Under the pieces are notes generated by a model, which did no database searches, had not been told where the DNA came from, and was given only the letters and a program-made list of their open reading frames with translations. This document shows, piece after piece, positions 32,126-41,099 of a DNA stretch of 64,000 nt. A program made the translations under genes and the position numbers. Numbering within the stretch: the first letter of the stretch is position 1; every line of letters begins with the position of its first letter. Origin of the DNA: Acidobacteria bacterium AB60 (GTDB taxonomy: Bacteria; Acidobacteriota; Terriglobia; Terriglobales; Acidobacteriaceae). The DNA lies in assembly GCA_008682415.1 (NCBI GenBank), contig VANK01000002.1:558001-622000 (forward strand), written 5' to 3'.

Positions 32126-32552
32126 AAGCGGGAGCATATCAAGGAGCTTGAGCGGGACCCTCGGAAAACCACGGGTAATGATTTTTTGAATACAAGAGCT
32201 GGTTTCTACAGAAATTCATAGACGTTTCTTTTGCCCGAGTTTGGGCGAGGATTGTCCTATCTTCATTTGGAATGAGCGGCTTAGCCTCTCAGCGGGACGG
32301 TTCTCCAATTTGGCACTTCTCATGCTTTATTAACCTTCGCAGACTGCCTCGACGAATCCCCGGGGCGCGGGTCATTCGCGCTCTGCTCGAGGCGAACCGG
32401 GTCAACAAGAGTTCTCAAGCAGGGAATCAAGACCCTGAAGCTTTCTTCAACTCACACGCGGGACGGGGGCCGTACCCGACTGAGATGAACTGAATGAACG
32501 GAACGGGAAGACCCTTTGCGGGACTTCGTTCCCACAGATCTTGGAGGAGTCA
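32126..32552. other. 427-bp leader region of the second TonB-dependent receptor
   Basis: No gene. It contains a sigma-54-like promoter (32310-32326) and a good ribosome site (GGAGG at 32543). The long untranslated leader of about 215 nt downstream of the promoter may be regulated; no known riboswitch recognised. Confidence 0.5.
32310..32326 (+). promoter_or_regulatory. sigma-54-type -24/-12 promoter
   Basis: TTGGCACTTCTCATGCT: GG at 32312-32313 and GC at 32324-32325 separated by exactly 10 bp, matching TTGGCAC-N5-TTGCT at all but one or two positions. It lies 227 bp upstream of the receptor start. Confidence 0.5.
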
Positions 32553-35500
32553 ATGCGGATGTTCCAAATGAAGAGCGCGGTGTTAGCACTGGGGTTGCTG
32601 GTGGCGGGCGGCTTTGTCGCGACGGTCCCGGTCCCGGCAGCATACGGGCAATCCAACATCTCCGGTGACATCGCGGGTACGGTAACGGACCCATCCGGAG
32701 CGGCAGTTTCGAATGCTCAGATCACGGTCACGAGCGCGGCGCGCGGTGACGTGAAGGTTGTCACTTCGGACAACGCAGGCAACTTCCGCGTGCCGCTGCT
32801 GCAGCCGGGTACATACAAGGTGAGTGTGAAGGCGCAGGGCTTTGAGGGCGCCTCCGCAGACGTCACCGTGTCGCAGGGCGTGATCACCCCCGTGGGCGTC
32901 AAGCTGACGGTGGGACAGGCGTCGACCACAATCGAGGTGACAGGTGACGCAGTCCAACTACTGCACACCGACGACGCGCAGATCTCCACCACGTTCGACC
33001 TGCAGCAGATCCAGACGCTGCCGAATCCCGGCAACGATCTGACGTTCGTGGCCCAGACCACCCCCGGCGCGGTGATGAACACGCAGGGCGGCTACGGCAA
33101 CTTCTCAGTGAACGGGCTTCCCGGTACGTCGAATACCTTCACCATCAACGGTGGGTATGAAGGCGATCCGTACCTGAACCTGAACAACTCGGGCGCCACG
33201 AACCTGCTGCTGGGCAACAACGACGTCGAGTCTGTGACCGTGATTACGAACAGCTACGATGCGGCCTTCGGCGGCCTGGGCGGCGCTCAGGTGAATGAGA
33301 TTTCGCGCTCGGGCAGCAATCACTGGCACGGCAACCTGGCGTACTGGTGGAACGGCCGGGTGATGAACGCGAACAGCTATTTCAACAAGGCGTCGGGTTC
33401 ACCCCGCAACTTCGACAACGCGAACCAGTGGGCCGCCGCAGTAGGCGGACCTTTGAAGCGGGACAAGATCTTCGGCTTCATCGACACGGAAGGCATCCGG
33501 GTCATTATCCCGGTGCGCAATACGGCTTACGGTCCCAGCCCGGCCTACCAGGCGGCGATCCTTGGAGCGGCTGGGTCGGCCGATCCCAACCTTGCGCCTT
33601 ATGGCAACCTCGCGGATAACGGCAACACCGGCGAGGCTGGCGTTTACCAGACCATCTTCAAGTACTACAACAACGCTCCCAACTGGTCGAAGGGCGCAGT
33701 GGATTCGCAGGATCCGAAGACCTGGATCTGGAACGGCCAGACCACCAACTTCGGACGCGAGTGGCTGCTGAACGGCCGCGTGGACTTCAACATCAGCGAC
33801 AAGGATCGTCTGTACGTTCACTTCAAAGACGACCATGGAGTTCAGCCCACGCAGACGAGCTTCCTGGATCCGGTCTTCGATGCGCAGAGCCCGCAGCCGT
33901 CGTATGAAGGCCAGCTGAACGAGACGCACACCTTCGGCCCAACTCTGACCAACCAGTTCCTGCTGGCGGCCAGCTACTACCGCGCCATCTTCACCAATAC
34001 CAACGGGACCACCCTGGGCGGCAGCAACATTCCGTTCGCGCTGATCGCGGAAGGGCAGGCAACCGAAAGCGGCGACTGGGATCTGAACGTCAACTCGAGT
34101 TCGTGGATCGGCGGCGCCGACTATGCGTTCCCGCAAGGCCGTAACGTCACCGGCTATCAGTTCGCCGATGACGTGAGCTGGAACAAGGGCAAGCACAACT
34201 GGAAGTTCGGGTACACCTTCCGCCGCGACGATATCTCCGACTACACCTCCAGCGAGCACAACATCAAGTTTGGCGGCGGCGAGAACTTCATCCTGGACAT
34301 GGGCGATTTCGCGGCCGGCTATTCGGACGAGTGGGCGGAGCGTTTCCCGCAGCGTCTCTCCAACCCGGTCGCCCTGTATGTTTCCGGCGGGTACGTTCAG
34401 GACCAGTACAAGCCGACCCCCAAGCTCTCCTTGACTCTTGGCCTGCGCCTGGAGCACAACTCCAACCCGCTGTGCAAGACCAACTGCGTCTCGAACCTCG
34501 CTTCAGACTTCGCCAACCTGCCTCACACGGCGTCCGCTCCGTATAACACCATCCTGGCGTCGGGACGGCAGCAGGCGTTCTTCGCGCAGCAGGACATCGC
34601 GTGGGAGCCGCGGTTTGGCTTCTCGTATCAGCCCGGATCGAAGACGACCATTCGCGGCGGCTTCGGAATGTTCGCCGACTACTTCCCGGCGGAGATCATG
34701 GGCGACCTGATCGCCAACCTGCCGAACGTGGACCGGTTCACAGTTCTCGGCGCGGCCTACGGCAATCCCATCACGCTGGACGCTAGCGATCCTGCCAGCG
34801 GTCACGCCGCGGCGGTCACCTCCTACCACGCTCTCAATGCGCTGTACTCGCAGGGCGCCTGCTACAAGGGCTGCGGTCCGAGCCTGAGCCTCTTTAACGT
34901 GACCGGCGGCGTGTTCACGCGCCCGACGATCACCGGGACGGCTCACAAGGTCTTCCTGCCGACGTACGAGGAGTGGAGCTTCGCGGTGGAGCGCGAACTG
35001 GTCAAGAACACCGTTCTCGCCGTGAACTACGTGGGCAACCGCAGCTACCACCAGCCGGTGGCCAACTCGCCAAACGCCTGGGACGGCGCGGGGACTAACG
35101 CCAGTCTGCCCACCAGCCGGCCCAACACCGCGCTGGGTTCGGTGACGGAGTACTACAGCGGCTCCTACTCCAACTTCAATGGCCTGATCTCCACCCTCAC
35201 CAGCCGCGAGAAGTGGCTGACGCTGCAGTTCAACTATGCCTACGGGCACGCGCTGGACACTTCGTCGAACGGCGGCTTCAACGCGTTCGGCGTCAACGCG
35301 GTGGGACAGATCAACCCCTACAACCTGCGCCAGCAGTACGGCAACGCCGACTACGATACGCGGCACTACATCAGCGCGAACTATGCGCTGACCCCGCACT
35401 TCCGTGGACCGAACCTGCTGGTCAACGACTGGGAGCTTGCCGGCACGATCTTCCACAACACGGGTTATCCGTTCTCCGTGACCGATGCAACCGGCGATGT

Positions 35501-35912
35501 GGTGTACGGCACAGCGGCGCTGGCCAAGCAGATTGACAACAACTTCAACCACCACTGCGGCGGCGGGAAGCACGTGAACACGCCCTGCGATTTCGCGTCC
35601 CATTTCACCGCCTCGACGGACTACGGTCAACAGGGCCGCAATCAGCTCTTTGGGCCGAATTACACCGACTTCGACCTCGATGTGAACAAGGGATTCCGGG
35701 TTACGGAGTCGGCGAAGGTGAAGCTTGGCGTGCAGTTCTTCAACCTGATGAACCACCCCAACTTCCAGATCCCGCTGGCAGACGTGAACGACGGCGCGGC
35801 GAATGGAACCATCTACACGACAGCGAACACGCCTACCTCGATTCTGGGCGCGTTCCTGGGCGGCGATGCTTCGCCTCGCCTGATCCAGTTCAAGGGCTCG
35901 TTCGTGTTCTAA
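32553..35912 (+). CDS. Oar-like TonB-dependent receptor with carboxypeptidase-regulatory-like N-domain (second copy)
   Basis: 1,119 residues. The ATG at 32553 follows GGAGG with 6-bp spacing; a TTG at 32541 is less likely. Signal peptide KSAVLALGLLVAGGFVATVP to AAYGQ. The N-terminal sandwich (SGDIAGTVTDPSGAAVSNAQ, FRVPLLQPGTYKVSVKAQGF), a plug (FSVNGLPGTSNTFTINGGYE) and the barrel follow, ending in FKGSFVF. Unlike the other receptor in the window, its plug region has VNGLPGTSNTF in place of the ARPRANNYMIDGE motif, so ligands probably differ. Single-gene unit with a sigma-54-like promoter and a strong terminator. Confidence 0.93.
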   Translation: MRMFQMKSAVLALGLLVAGGFVATVPVPAAYGQSNISGDIAGTVTDPSGAAVSNAQITVTSAARGDVKVVTSDNAGNFRVPLLQPGTYKVSVKAQGFEGASADVTVSQGVITPVGVKLTVGQASTTIEVTGDAVQLLHTDDAQISTTFDLQQIQTLPNPGNDLTFVAQTTPGAVMNTQGGYGNFSVNGLPGTSNTFTINGGYEGDPYLNLNNSGATNLLLGNNDVESVTVITNSYDAAFGGLGGAQVNEISRSGSNHWHGNLAYWWNGRVMNANSYFNKASGSPRNFDNANQWAAAVGGPLKRDKIFGFIDTEGIRVIIPVRNTAYGPSPAYQAAILGAAGSADPNLAPYGNLADNGNTGEAGVYQTIFKYYNNAPNWSKGAVDSQDPKTWIWNGQTTNFGREWLLNGRVDFNISDKDRLYVHFKDDHGVQPTQTSFLDPVFDAQSPQPSYEGQLNETHTFGPTLTNQFLLAASYYRAIFTNTNGTTLGGSNIPFALIAEGQATESGDWDLNVNSSSWIGGADYAFPQGRNVTGYQFADDVSWNKGKHNWKFGYTFRRDDISDYTSSEHNIKFGGGENFILDMGDFAAGYSDEWAERFPQRLSNPVALYVSGGYVQDQYKPTPKLSLTLGLRLEHNSNPLCKTNCVSNLASDFANLPHTASAPYNTILASGRQQAFFAQQDIAWEPRFGFSYQPGSKTTIRGGFGMFADYFPAEIMGDLIANLPNVDRFTVLGAAYGNPITLDASDPASGHAAAVTSYHALNALYSQGACYKGCGPSLSLFNVTGGVFTRPTITGTAHKVFLPTYEEWSFAVERELVKNTVLAVNYVGNRSYHQPVANSPNAWDGAGTNASLPTSRPNTALGSVTEYYSGSYSNFNGLISTLTSREKWLTLQFNYAYGHALDTSSNGGFNAFGVNAVGQINPYNLRQQYGNADYDTRHYISANYALTPHFRGPNLLVNDWELAGTIFHNTGYPFSVTDATGDVVYGTAALAKQIDNNFNHHCGGGKHVNTPCDFASHFTASTDYGQQGRNQLFGPNYTDFDLDVNKGFRVTESAKVKLGVQFFNLMNHPNFQIPLADVNDGAANGTIYTTANTPTSILGAFLGGDASPRLIQFKGSFVF

Positions 35913-35930
35913 GAAAGAACAATCCACAAC

Positions 35931-35960
35931 AAAAGGCGCCCCGCTCTGGGGCGCCTTTTT
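35931..35960 (+). terminator. strong intrinsic terminator after the second TonB receptor
   Basis: AAAAGGCGCCCC (35931-35942) pairs perfectly with GGGGCGCCTTTT (35948-35959) around GCTCT; the A/T ends make it bidirectional. Confidence 0.93.
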
Positions 35961-36018
35961 ACTTGTCAGACATTTGCGGGCAGAAGCTGGATCTGCCGGG
36001 CGGGAAGTGAGGGGAGGC

Positions 36019-36618
36019 TCAGCGTTTTGCGCTGGGCTTCTTCTTCGCCGCCTTTTTGGGAGCGGCCTTTGTGGCTGTGGGCTTGCGGGCGGAAGGCTTC
36101 TTTGCGGGGGAAGAGGCAGCTTTGGTTGCGGGCTTCTTGGGCTTCGCGACGGAAGCCTTTTTGGCCGGAGCGGCTGTGCCGGTGGTGGCGGCCTTGCTGC
36201 GCACGGAGCGGGTCTTCTCGGCCAGGGCGGCCTTCAGCTCGGCATCGAACTCGGGAACGGTGAAGGGGCGGGCGGACTTGCGCAGACGCTCGATGTCGTA
36301 GAAGGCGCGGCGCTCGGCGAGGAAGACGTGGGCCACGAAGTCGACGTAGTCGAGCAGGACCCACTCGCCGTTGCGGCGGCCTTCGACGGAGTTGGGCATG
36401 AGGCCGAATTCGCGCTTGAGGCGGAGCTCGATCTCGTCGGCGATGGCGACCGCCTGGCGGTCGTTGGTGGCCGAGGTGACCAGGAAGAAGTCGGATAGAC
36501 CGGAGTCGGCCGGGTCGAGCTCGAGGATGCGGGTGTCGACGCCTTTTTTGTCCTCACAGGCGGCGGCTGCCGCCTGAACGTAGATGCTGGTTTGCTGGTG
36601 CGCCTTGCTTGTGGCCAT
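36019..36618 (-). CDS. rsfS: ribosomal silencing factor RsfS with histone-H1-like C-terminal tail
   Basis: 199 residues from ATG 36618 (36645 is an in-frame alternative). The first about 120 residues are RsfS (DUF143): DPADSGLSDFFLVTSATNDR, GRRNGEWVLLDYVDFVAHVF. RsfS binds ribosomal protein L14 and blocks subunit joining. The remaining about 75 residues are Lys/Ala/Pro-rich repeats (AKKASVAKPKKPATKAASSP), like histone H1 or AlgP tails, which standard RsfS (about 105-130 residues) lacks. A nucleic-acid-binding tail is inferred. It lies downstream of nadD (70 bp), the usual operon order. Confidence 0.93.
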   Translation of the reverse strand: MATSKAHQQTSIYVQAAAAACEDKKGVDTRILELDPADSGLSDFFLVTSATNDRQAVAIADEIELRLKREFGLMPNSVEGRRNGEWVLLDYVDFVAHVFLAERRAFYDIERLRKSARPFTVPEFDAELKAALAEKTRSVRSKAATTGTAAPAKKASVAKPKKPATKAASSPAKKPSARKPTATKAAPKKAAKKKPSAKR

Positions 36619-36688
36619 TCGCTGCTGTGGCTCTCCGAGGTTCATCGTAGACGCTGGCGGGAGCCGTGGGCAAGGCGGCAGGGCGGGT

Positions 36689-37408
36689 TCACTGATAGAG
36701 ACGGTGGGCGCGGATGTAGGCGCTGACAGCCGGAGGGACGAGAGGGGGATCGTGATCCGACGCGGCGGCGTGCGCCTGGGCGCGAATGGCGGAGGCGCTG
36801 ATCTCGACGTCGAGGTCGGGGAGCAGGTGGAATGGGGCGGTGCGGCCGGCAGGATCGCGAAGGGTGTAGGACCGGACGGCCATGTCGGATGGAAGACAGG
36901 CAGGCGGGAGCCCCGTGGGTTCGAGCGAGAAGCCGTGCCCGAGCCGCTGGGCGAGGTCGTCCAGAGGCTGGCCGGGGCGGGACGCGACGATGAGGGTGGC
37001 GGCGAAGGGGATCTCGGCTGCTCCCCGCCATTGGCGCAGGCTGAGGAAGGAGTCGGCGCCCATGAGGCAGAAGAGCGCAGCGTGGGGCCCTAGCTGGGAA
37101 CGCAGGCGGCTGAGCGTGTCGAGGGTGTAGTTGGGCCGGCCTTCGGGGGTAGGCGCATCGAGGAGGGAGAGCTCGAAGCCGGGCTCGCCGGCGATGGCCA
37201 GGCGGGTCATCTCCGCACGGTCGGCGAAGGGCGCGGTGGAGCCCAGCGGCTTGAGGGGCTGCGCGCCTACCGGGGCGAAGAGGACGGTATCGAGACACAA
37301 TGCGGCGCGCGCGGCCCGGGCGATGGCCAGGTGCCCCAAGTGCGGCGGGTCGAAACTGCCGCCGAAGAAGGCTACGCGCGGCCTGCTGGCCAGGGGATCT
37401 GTGTCCAT
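36689..37408 (-). CDS. nadD: nicotinate-nucleotide adenylyltransferase
   Basis: 239 residues. The nucleotidyltransferase signature FFGGSFDPPHLGHLAIARAA, the MGADSFLSL motif and the ISASAIR motif are intact. It adenylates nicotinate mononucleotide in NAD synthesis. It is upstream of rsfS on the same strand, a conserved pairing. Confidence 0.96.
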   Translation of the reverse strand: MDTDPLASRPRVAFFGGSFDPPHLGHLAIARAARAALCLDTVLFAPVGAQPLKPLGSTAPFADRAEMTRLAIAGEPGFELSLLDAPTPEGRPNYTLDTLSRLRSQLGPHAALFCLMGADSFLSLRQWRGAAEIPFAATLIVASRPGQPLDDLAQRLGHGFSLEPTGLPPACLPSDMAVRSYTLRDPAGRTAPFHLLPDLDVEISASAIRAQAHAAASDHDPPLVPPAVSAYIRAHRLYQ

Positions 37409-37513
37409 CTCTTCATCGTAGCGTGTTGGTTCTGGCGGGAGGCTCTGGATTCATGCACTTGCAACGGCGGATTCATTCCCAGAACAACGCGACTGATAAA
37501 CTTAGGACACACG

Positions 37514-38797
37514 ATGCTGAAGAAACGCTACGCGGCCTGGATGTACCGGTGGGAGACGAAACTGACCACGCTCGATGAGAATCGCGTGGTGCGCCCGCTG
37601 GAGTGGGGATTCGACTGGATCGAGCCGTTTCTGCGGGAGCACCGGCTGGGAACGGCCGAATTGCGCGCGGCGGTGAGCGATGATGCCGGCGAGCAGGAAG
37701 CCGCGATGCGGCACATCAACGAGATCCTGATTCAACACAGCGATGCCTTCTTCGGGTACGAGCGGCCGGCGGACTTCCGCCTGGAGGAACGCTACCCGCA
37801 GCTCTTTCCGACGAATGTGCGGCCCGAGACGCTAGCGCATGATGCCGCGCTGCGGAAGCAGGCGGAGAACGGCGAGCTGCCGCGGGCGCAGTATCTGCGC
37901 TTCACCTCGCCGGAGCGCACGCGCTATCCGGAGAACGACCTGGTGAACGCGCGCTGGTTCCCGGCGCCGGCGCACAAGGATTCGGCGCGGCCCAGGCAGG
38001 CGATCGTGGTGCTGCCGCAGTGGAACGCTGATGCCTTCAGCCACAACGCGCTGTGCCACGTCTTCAATCGCATGGGCATCTCGGCGCTGCGGCTCTCGAA
38101 GCCGTATCACGATATCCGACGGCCCACAGAGCTGGCGCGCAGCGACTATGCGGTCAGCGCCAACATTGGGCGAACGCTCTCGGCGTGCCGGCAGGCGGTG
38201 GTGGACATCCGCTGCTGTATCGACTGGCTGGAGGAGCAGGGCTACGAGCATTTCGGCGTGCTCGGCACCAGCCTGGGATCGTGCTATGCGTTTCTGGCCA
38301 GCGCCCATGACAAGCGCATCCGCGTGAATGCCTTCAATCATGCGTCCACCGCGTTCGGCGACGTGGTGTGGGCGGGGCAGAGCACGCGTCACATCCGTCG
38401 CGGACTCGAGGACGCCGGGCTCACCCAGGATCGGCTGCGCGCGCTGTGGTCCTCCATCAGTCCCATCAGCTACTACGGGAAGTTTGCCAGCCAAGCCTCG
38501 GGCGGTCCCGACAAGAAGGTGCTGCTGATCTACGCGGAGTACGACCTCACGTTTCCACGCGAGTATTCGCTGCAGGTGGTGGATTCGTTCCGCCGGCATG
38601 GCGTGAACTTCGAACCCCGCGTGCTGCCGTGCGGCCACTACACCACCGGGGAGACGCCCTACAAGTACATTGACGGCTGGTACATGGGCTCGTTTGTGTA
38701 TCGCGCCTTCAAAGAGCTGCGCAGAGAAAAGGCTGTTCGCACTGCCGCCGGAGAGCCCAGCGATACCGCCGAAGCCGAAGAGATGCTTTCGCGCTAG
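37514..38797 (+). CDS. alpha/beta hydrolase (ABHD18/DUF2048-like)
   Basis: 427 residues. The nucleophile elbow is FGVLGTSLGSCYAFLAS, preceded by a beta strand in AIVVLPQWNADAFSHNALCH. A later LLIYAEYDLTFPREYS (acidic residue) and PCGHYTTGE (His) complete a plausible catalytic triad. No signal peptide. The substrate is unknown; the DUF2048 affinity is from recognition of overall layout, not a search. Start at MLKKRY (37514). The gene converges with a methyltransferase gene. Confidence 0.78.
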   Translation: MLKKRYAAWMYRWETKLTTLDENRVVRPLEWGFDWIEPFLREHRLGTAELRAAVSDDAGEQEAAMRHINEILIQHSDAFFGYERPADFRLEERYPQLFPTNVRPETLAHDAALRKQAENGELPRAQYLRFTSPERTRYPENDLVNARWFPAPAHKDSARPRQAIVVLPQWNADAFSHNALCHVFNRMGISALRLSKPYHDIRRPTELARSDYAVSANIGRTLSACRQAVVDIRCCIDWLEEQGYEHFGVLGTSLGSCYAFLASAHDKRIRVNAFNHASTAFGDVVWAGQSTRHIRRGLEDAGLTQDRLRALWSSISPISYYGKFASQASGGPDKKVLLIYAEYDLTFPREYSLQVVDSFRRHGVNFEPRVLPCGHYTTGETPYKYIDGWYMGSFVYRAFKELRREKAVRTAAGEPSDTAEAEEMLSR

Positions 38798-39556
38798 GCT
38801 TTTAGCGCAGTGACGAGCGGTTGATAGAATTCGGTTTCCTCGGGCAGGAGCCAGCGCACCTGCTCTAATCCGGCGTCGTGGAGGGCCGTGGTCAGCTCTT
38901 CGCGCAGCAGGCAGCGATACGGCGAGGCAAAATGGTGGGAACGCCATCCCTTGTGATCTTCCACGGTGATGTACAGGTGAACCGCGTACCGCTCGCGATC
39001 GAGCCAATCCCAGATCTGATGCACAATCCTGCGACTTCCCTGGGCGCCGTAAAAGGCCGGGCCCTGGATGATGGGCCGTTCGCGGATGAGCCTGTCGTAA
39101 TCGCGAATGCTTGCCATCAGCACGCCGCCGGGCCGGAGTTTCGAGCTCATGGCGCACACGGCTTGCCTGAGCTGAGGCGGCATGAGATGGGCGAGAGCAT
39201 TATCGAGTGCGACGACCGCATCGAACTGATCTTCAGCGACTTCACTCAATGAGGTCATGTTCGAGGCGGCAAACGCGATATGAAGGCCGCGGATCGTTGC
39301 TTCTCTGCGCGCGTGCAATCGCCGCGGAACTGAGGTCCGATGCGAAGACCTGGTGGCCGGCCAGCGCAAAGCCGATGGCCTGGGTTCCAATGCCGCATGC
39401 GCAATCGAGTAGTTTGATGGGCCAGTTTGGAAGAATCGCTCGCAGAATCGAATTGAGAGCCGTCGCCTGCCGCGTGATCGACGCATCCCAATCCTCGAAG
39501 ATGAGGTGGTAATGGTCAGCGAGTGCCTCGTAGAAATCCAACACCTCAAAACTCAT
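38794..39556 (-). pseudogene. class I SAM-dependent methyltransferase, frameshifted
   Basis: The N-terminal part in one frame (start 39556) reads LDFYEALADHYHLIFEDWDA and the SAM-binding LLDCACGIGTQAIGFALAG. The C-terminal part in another frame reads FDAVVALDNALAHLMPPQLR, KLRPGGVLMASIRDYDRL and so on to LKA. The frames meet in a CGCGCGC run near 39306-39314 (AAIARA joined to RREATIRGL), consistent with loss of one CG unit. The complete protein would be about 254 residues, a normal length. It may be a sequence error rather than decay; the substrate is unknown. Confidence 0.78.
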
Positions 39557-39596
39557 CGCACCCCAGGCTTTCCGATCGGAGAGAGAGAGGACACAA

Positions 39597-40475
39597 TCAA
39601 GGTCGATCGTCCAGATTCAGTCTCAGCAGTTTGAGCGGATCAAGATACGCACCCTCCCAGCGCACCGCCCAGTGCAGGTGCGGGCCGGTCACGCGGCCTG
39701 TGGCGCCGCTCAAGCCCAGCACCTCTCCTTTTTTCACGTGCTGTCCCTCGTGCACATCGATGCGGCTGAAGTGCATGGAGAGCGTGAACAGGCCCATGCC
39801 GTGATCGATTACGACACAGTTTCCTTCGTAGTAGAGCGGCCGCGCCAGCACCACGGTGCCGCTGTTAGCGGCGTGCACGGGCGTTCCCATGGGGGCGCGG
39901 AAGTCCGCACCCTTATGGATGCTGGCCAGCTTCTTGTTGAACATGCGCCGCGTGCCGAAGCTGTCGGTCGCCTGAGACGCAACGGGGGCTCGGAAGTTGC
40001 CGCCCCAGAGCGGCTCTCCCGCGCTCTCGGCGAACACCTTGGCCTTGAGCTTGCTTTCTTCTTCGATCTGCTTGAGCGCCTCCGGCTCGGGCTGTACGAA
40101 CTTCGGCGCGACGCTCAGGGTCCCGGTTCGATAGTGTGCTGCATGAATGGCGACCGGCATAGTCAGGTCGACGCTGGAGCCATGCTCGGTCGCGGTGACC
40201 CGAAGCGTCGATGGGCCAACGGGTGCCTCTACATCCACGCCCGCCAATGCCGCCCACGCGCCCTCGTGAAGTTTGAAGAACTCGATCTTGTGTCCCAGCC
40301 ATTCTCCGCTGACGGACTCGGCCTGGGGAGCGGTGACGCGAATCCACTCCGGCGAACCCGCCTCCACGATCGCCGGCGAAAGCGTCATGCGCGGCGATTG
40401 CGACACCGCAGCCGGCGCCATGGCGAAGAGAGTTGCGAGGGGAAGGACAACGCAGGAGGGTAAGAAGCGGCCCAT
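39597..40475 (-). CDS. secreted M23-family (LytM) metallopeptidase
   Basis: 292 residues from ATG 40475, signal peptide LPSCVVLPLATLFAMAPAAVS. N-terminal Ig-like region (about 30-130), then the LytM core: HKGADFRAPMGTPVHA (first His and Asp), CVVIDHGMGLFTLSMHFSRI and TGPHLHWAVRWEG (HxH). It cleaves peptidoglycan cross-bridges in the periplasm. All zinc ligands are present. Confidence 0.92.
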   Translation of the reverse strand: MGRFLPSCVVLPLATLFAMAPAAVSQSPRMTLSPAIVEAGSPEWIRVTAPQAESVSGEWLGHKIEFFKLHEGAWAALAGVDVEAPVGPSTLRVTATEHGSSVDLTMPVAIHAAHYRTGTLSVAPKFVQPEPEALKQIEEESKLKAKVFAESAGEPLWGGNFRAPVASQATDSFGTRRMFNKKLASIHKGADFRAPMGTPVHAANSGTVVLARPLYYEGNCVVIDHGMGLFTLSMHFSRIDVHEGQHVKKGEVLGLSGATGRVTGPHLHWAVRWEGAYLDPLKLLRLNLDDRP

Positions 40476-40598
40476 GCGATCAGGATAGCCGGTGCCGCCA
40501 CGTTCTATGTGTGTATCAACCGTGCATTCGAAACCGCCGCCCACCCCTCGAACGGGCCCTGCCCGAAGGATGGGGCTTCCATCGTGTACTGTGGCGCA

Positions 40599-40919
40599 TT
40601 AGTCGCGGGCGCGATTGTGCTTGTCGCGATAGATGGACTTGCTGATCCGATTCTGCTGGCGATTGACCTGGGCGCGTTCCGGGGCCGTCAGGTGGCCGTT
40701 GTGCACGCGGCGATCGTTGCGGATCTCGCGGTTCAGATGCGCTTCGCGGCGTTCCAGATGAGAGGTTTCGCGCGGGGTGAGCTGGCCGGAACGAACGCCC
40801 TGGGCGATGCGGTCCTGCTGGTTTTCGCGACGCTGGTTGATGGTCTTGTTGTCCTGCGCAACGGCAAAGCCCGTGGTCATCAGAACAGCTGCTGCAACAG
40901 TAATGATCGTGCGTTTCAT
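40599..40919 (-). CDS. small periplasmic helical protein
   Basis: 106 residues from ATG 40919 with a signal peptide (KRTIITVAAAVLMTTGFAVA). The mature part is highly charged and helical, with LTPRETSHLERREAHLNREI and LTAPERAQVNRQQNRISKSI, motifs found in short periplasmic proteins of unknown function, remotely reminiscent of CpxP-like helical proteins. No cysteine. No neighbour in the same unit. Confidence 0.72.
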   Translation of the reverse strand: MKRTIITVAAAVLMTTGFAVAQDNKTINQRRENQQDRIAQGVRSGQLTPRETSHLERREAHLNREIRNDRRVHNGHLTAPERAQVNRQQNRISKSIYRDKHNRARD

Positions 40920-41099
40920 CGGTCTTTCCTCCGTGGCCCTGGGCTTCTGTGCCTGGCCTGTTGAGGAAAACACAGGGGTTTCGCGAAAGTTGCCCCACTA
41001 TATTTTTGTGTTCGGCCCGCAACATGGCGACGGGGCGCGTGTTGCGCGCGGCCGATCCCGGATGCAAATCATGCATTCTCCTTCACTACGGCGTCGCCA

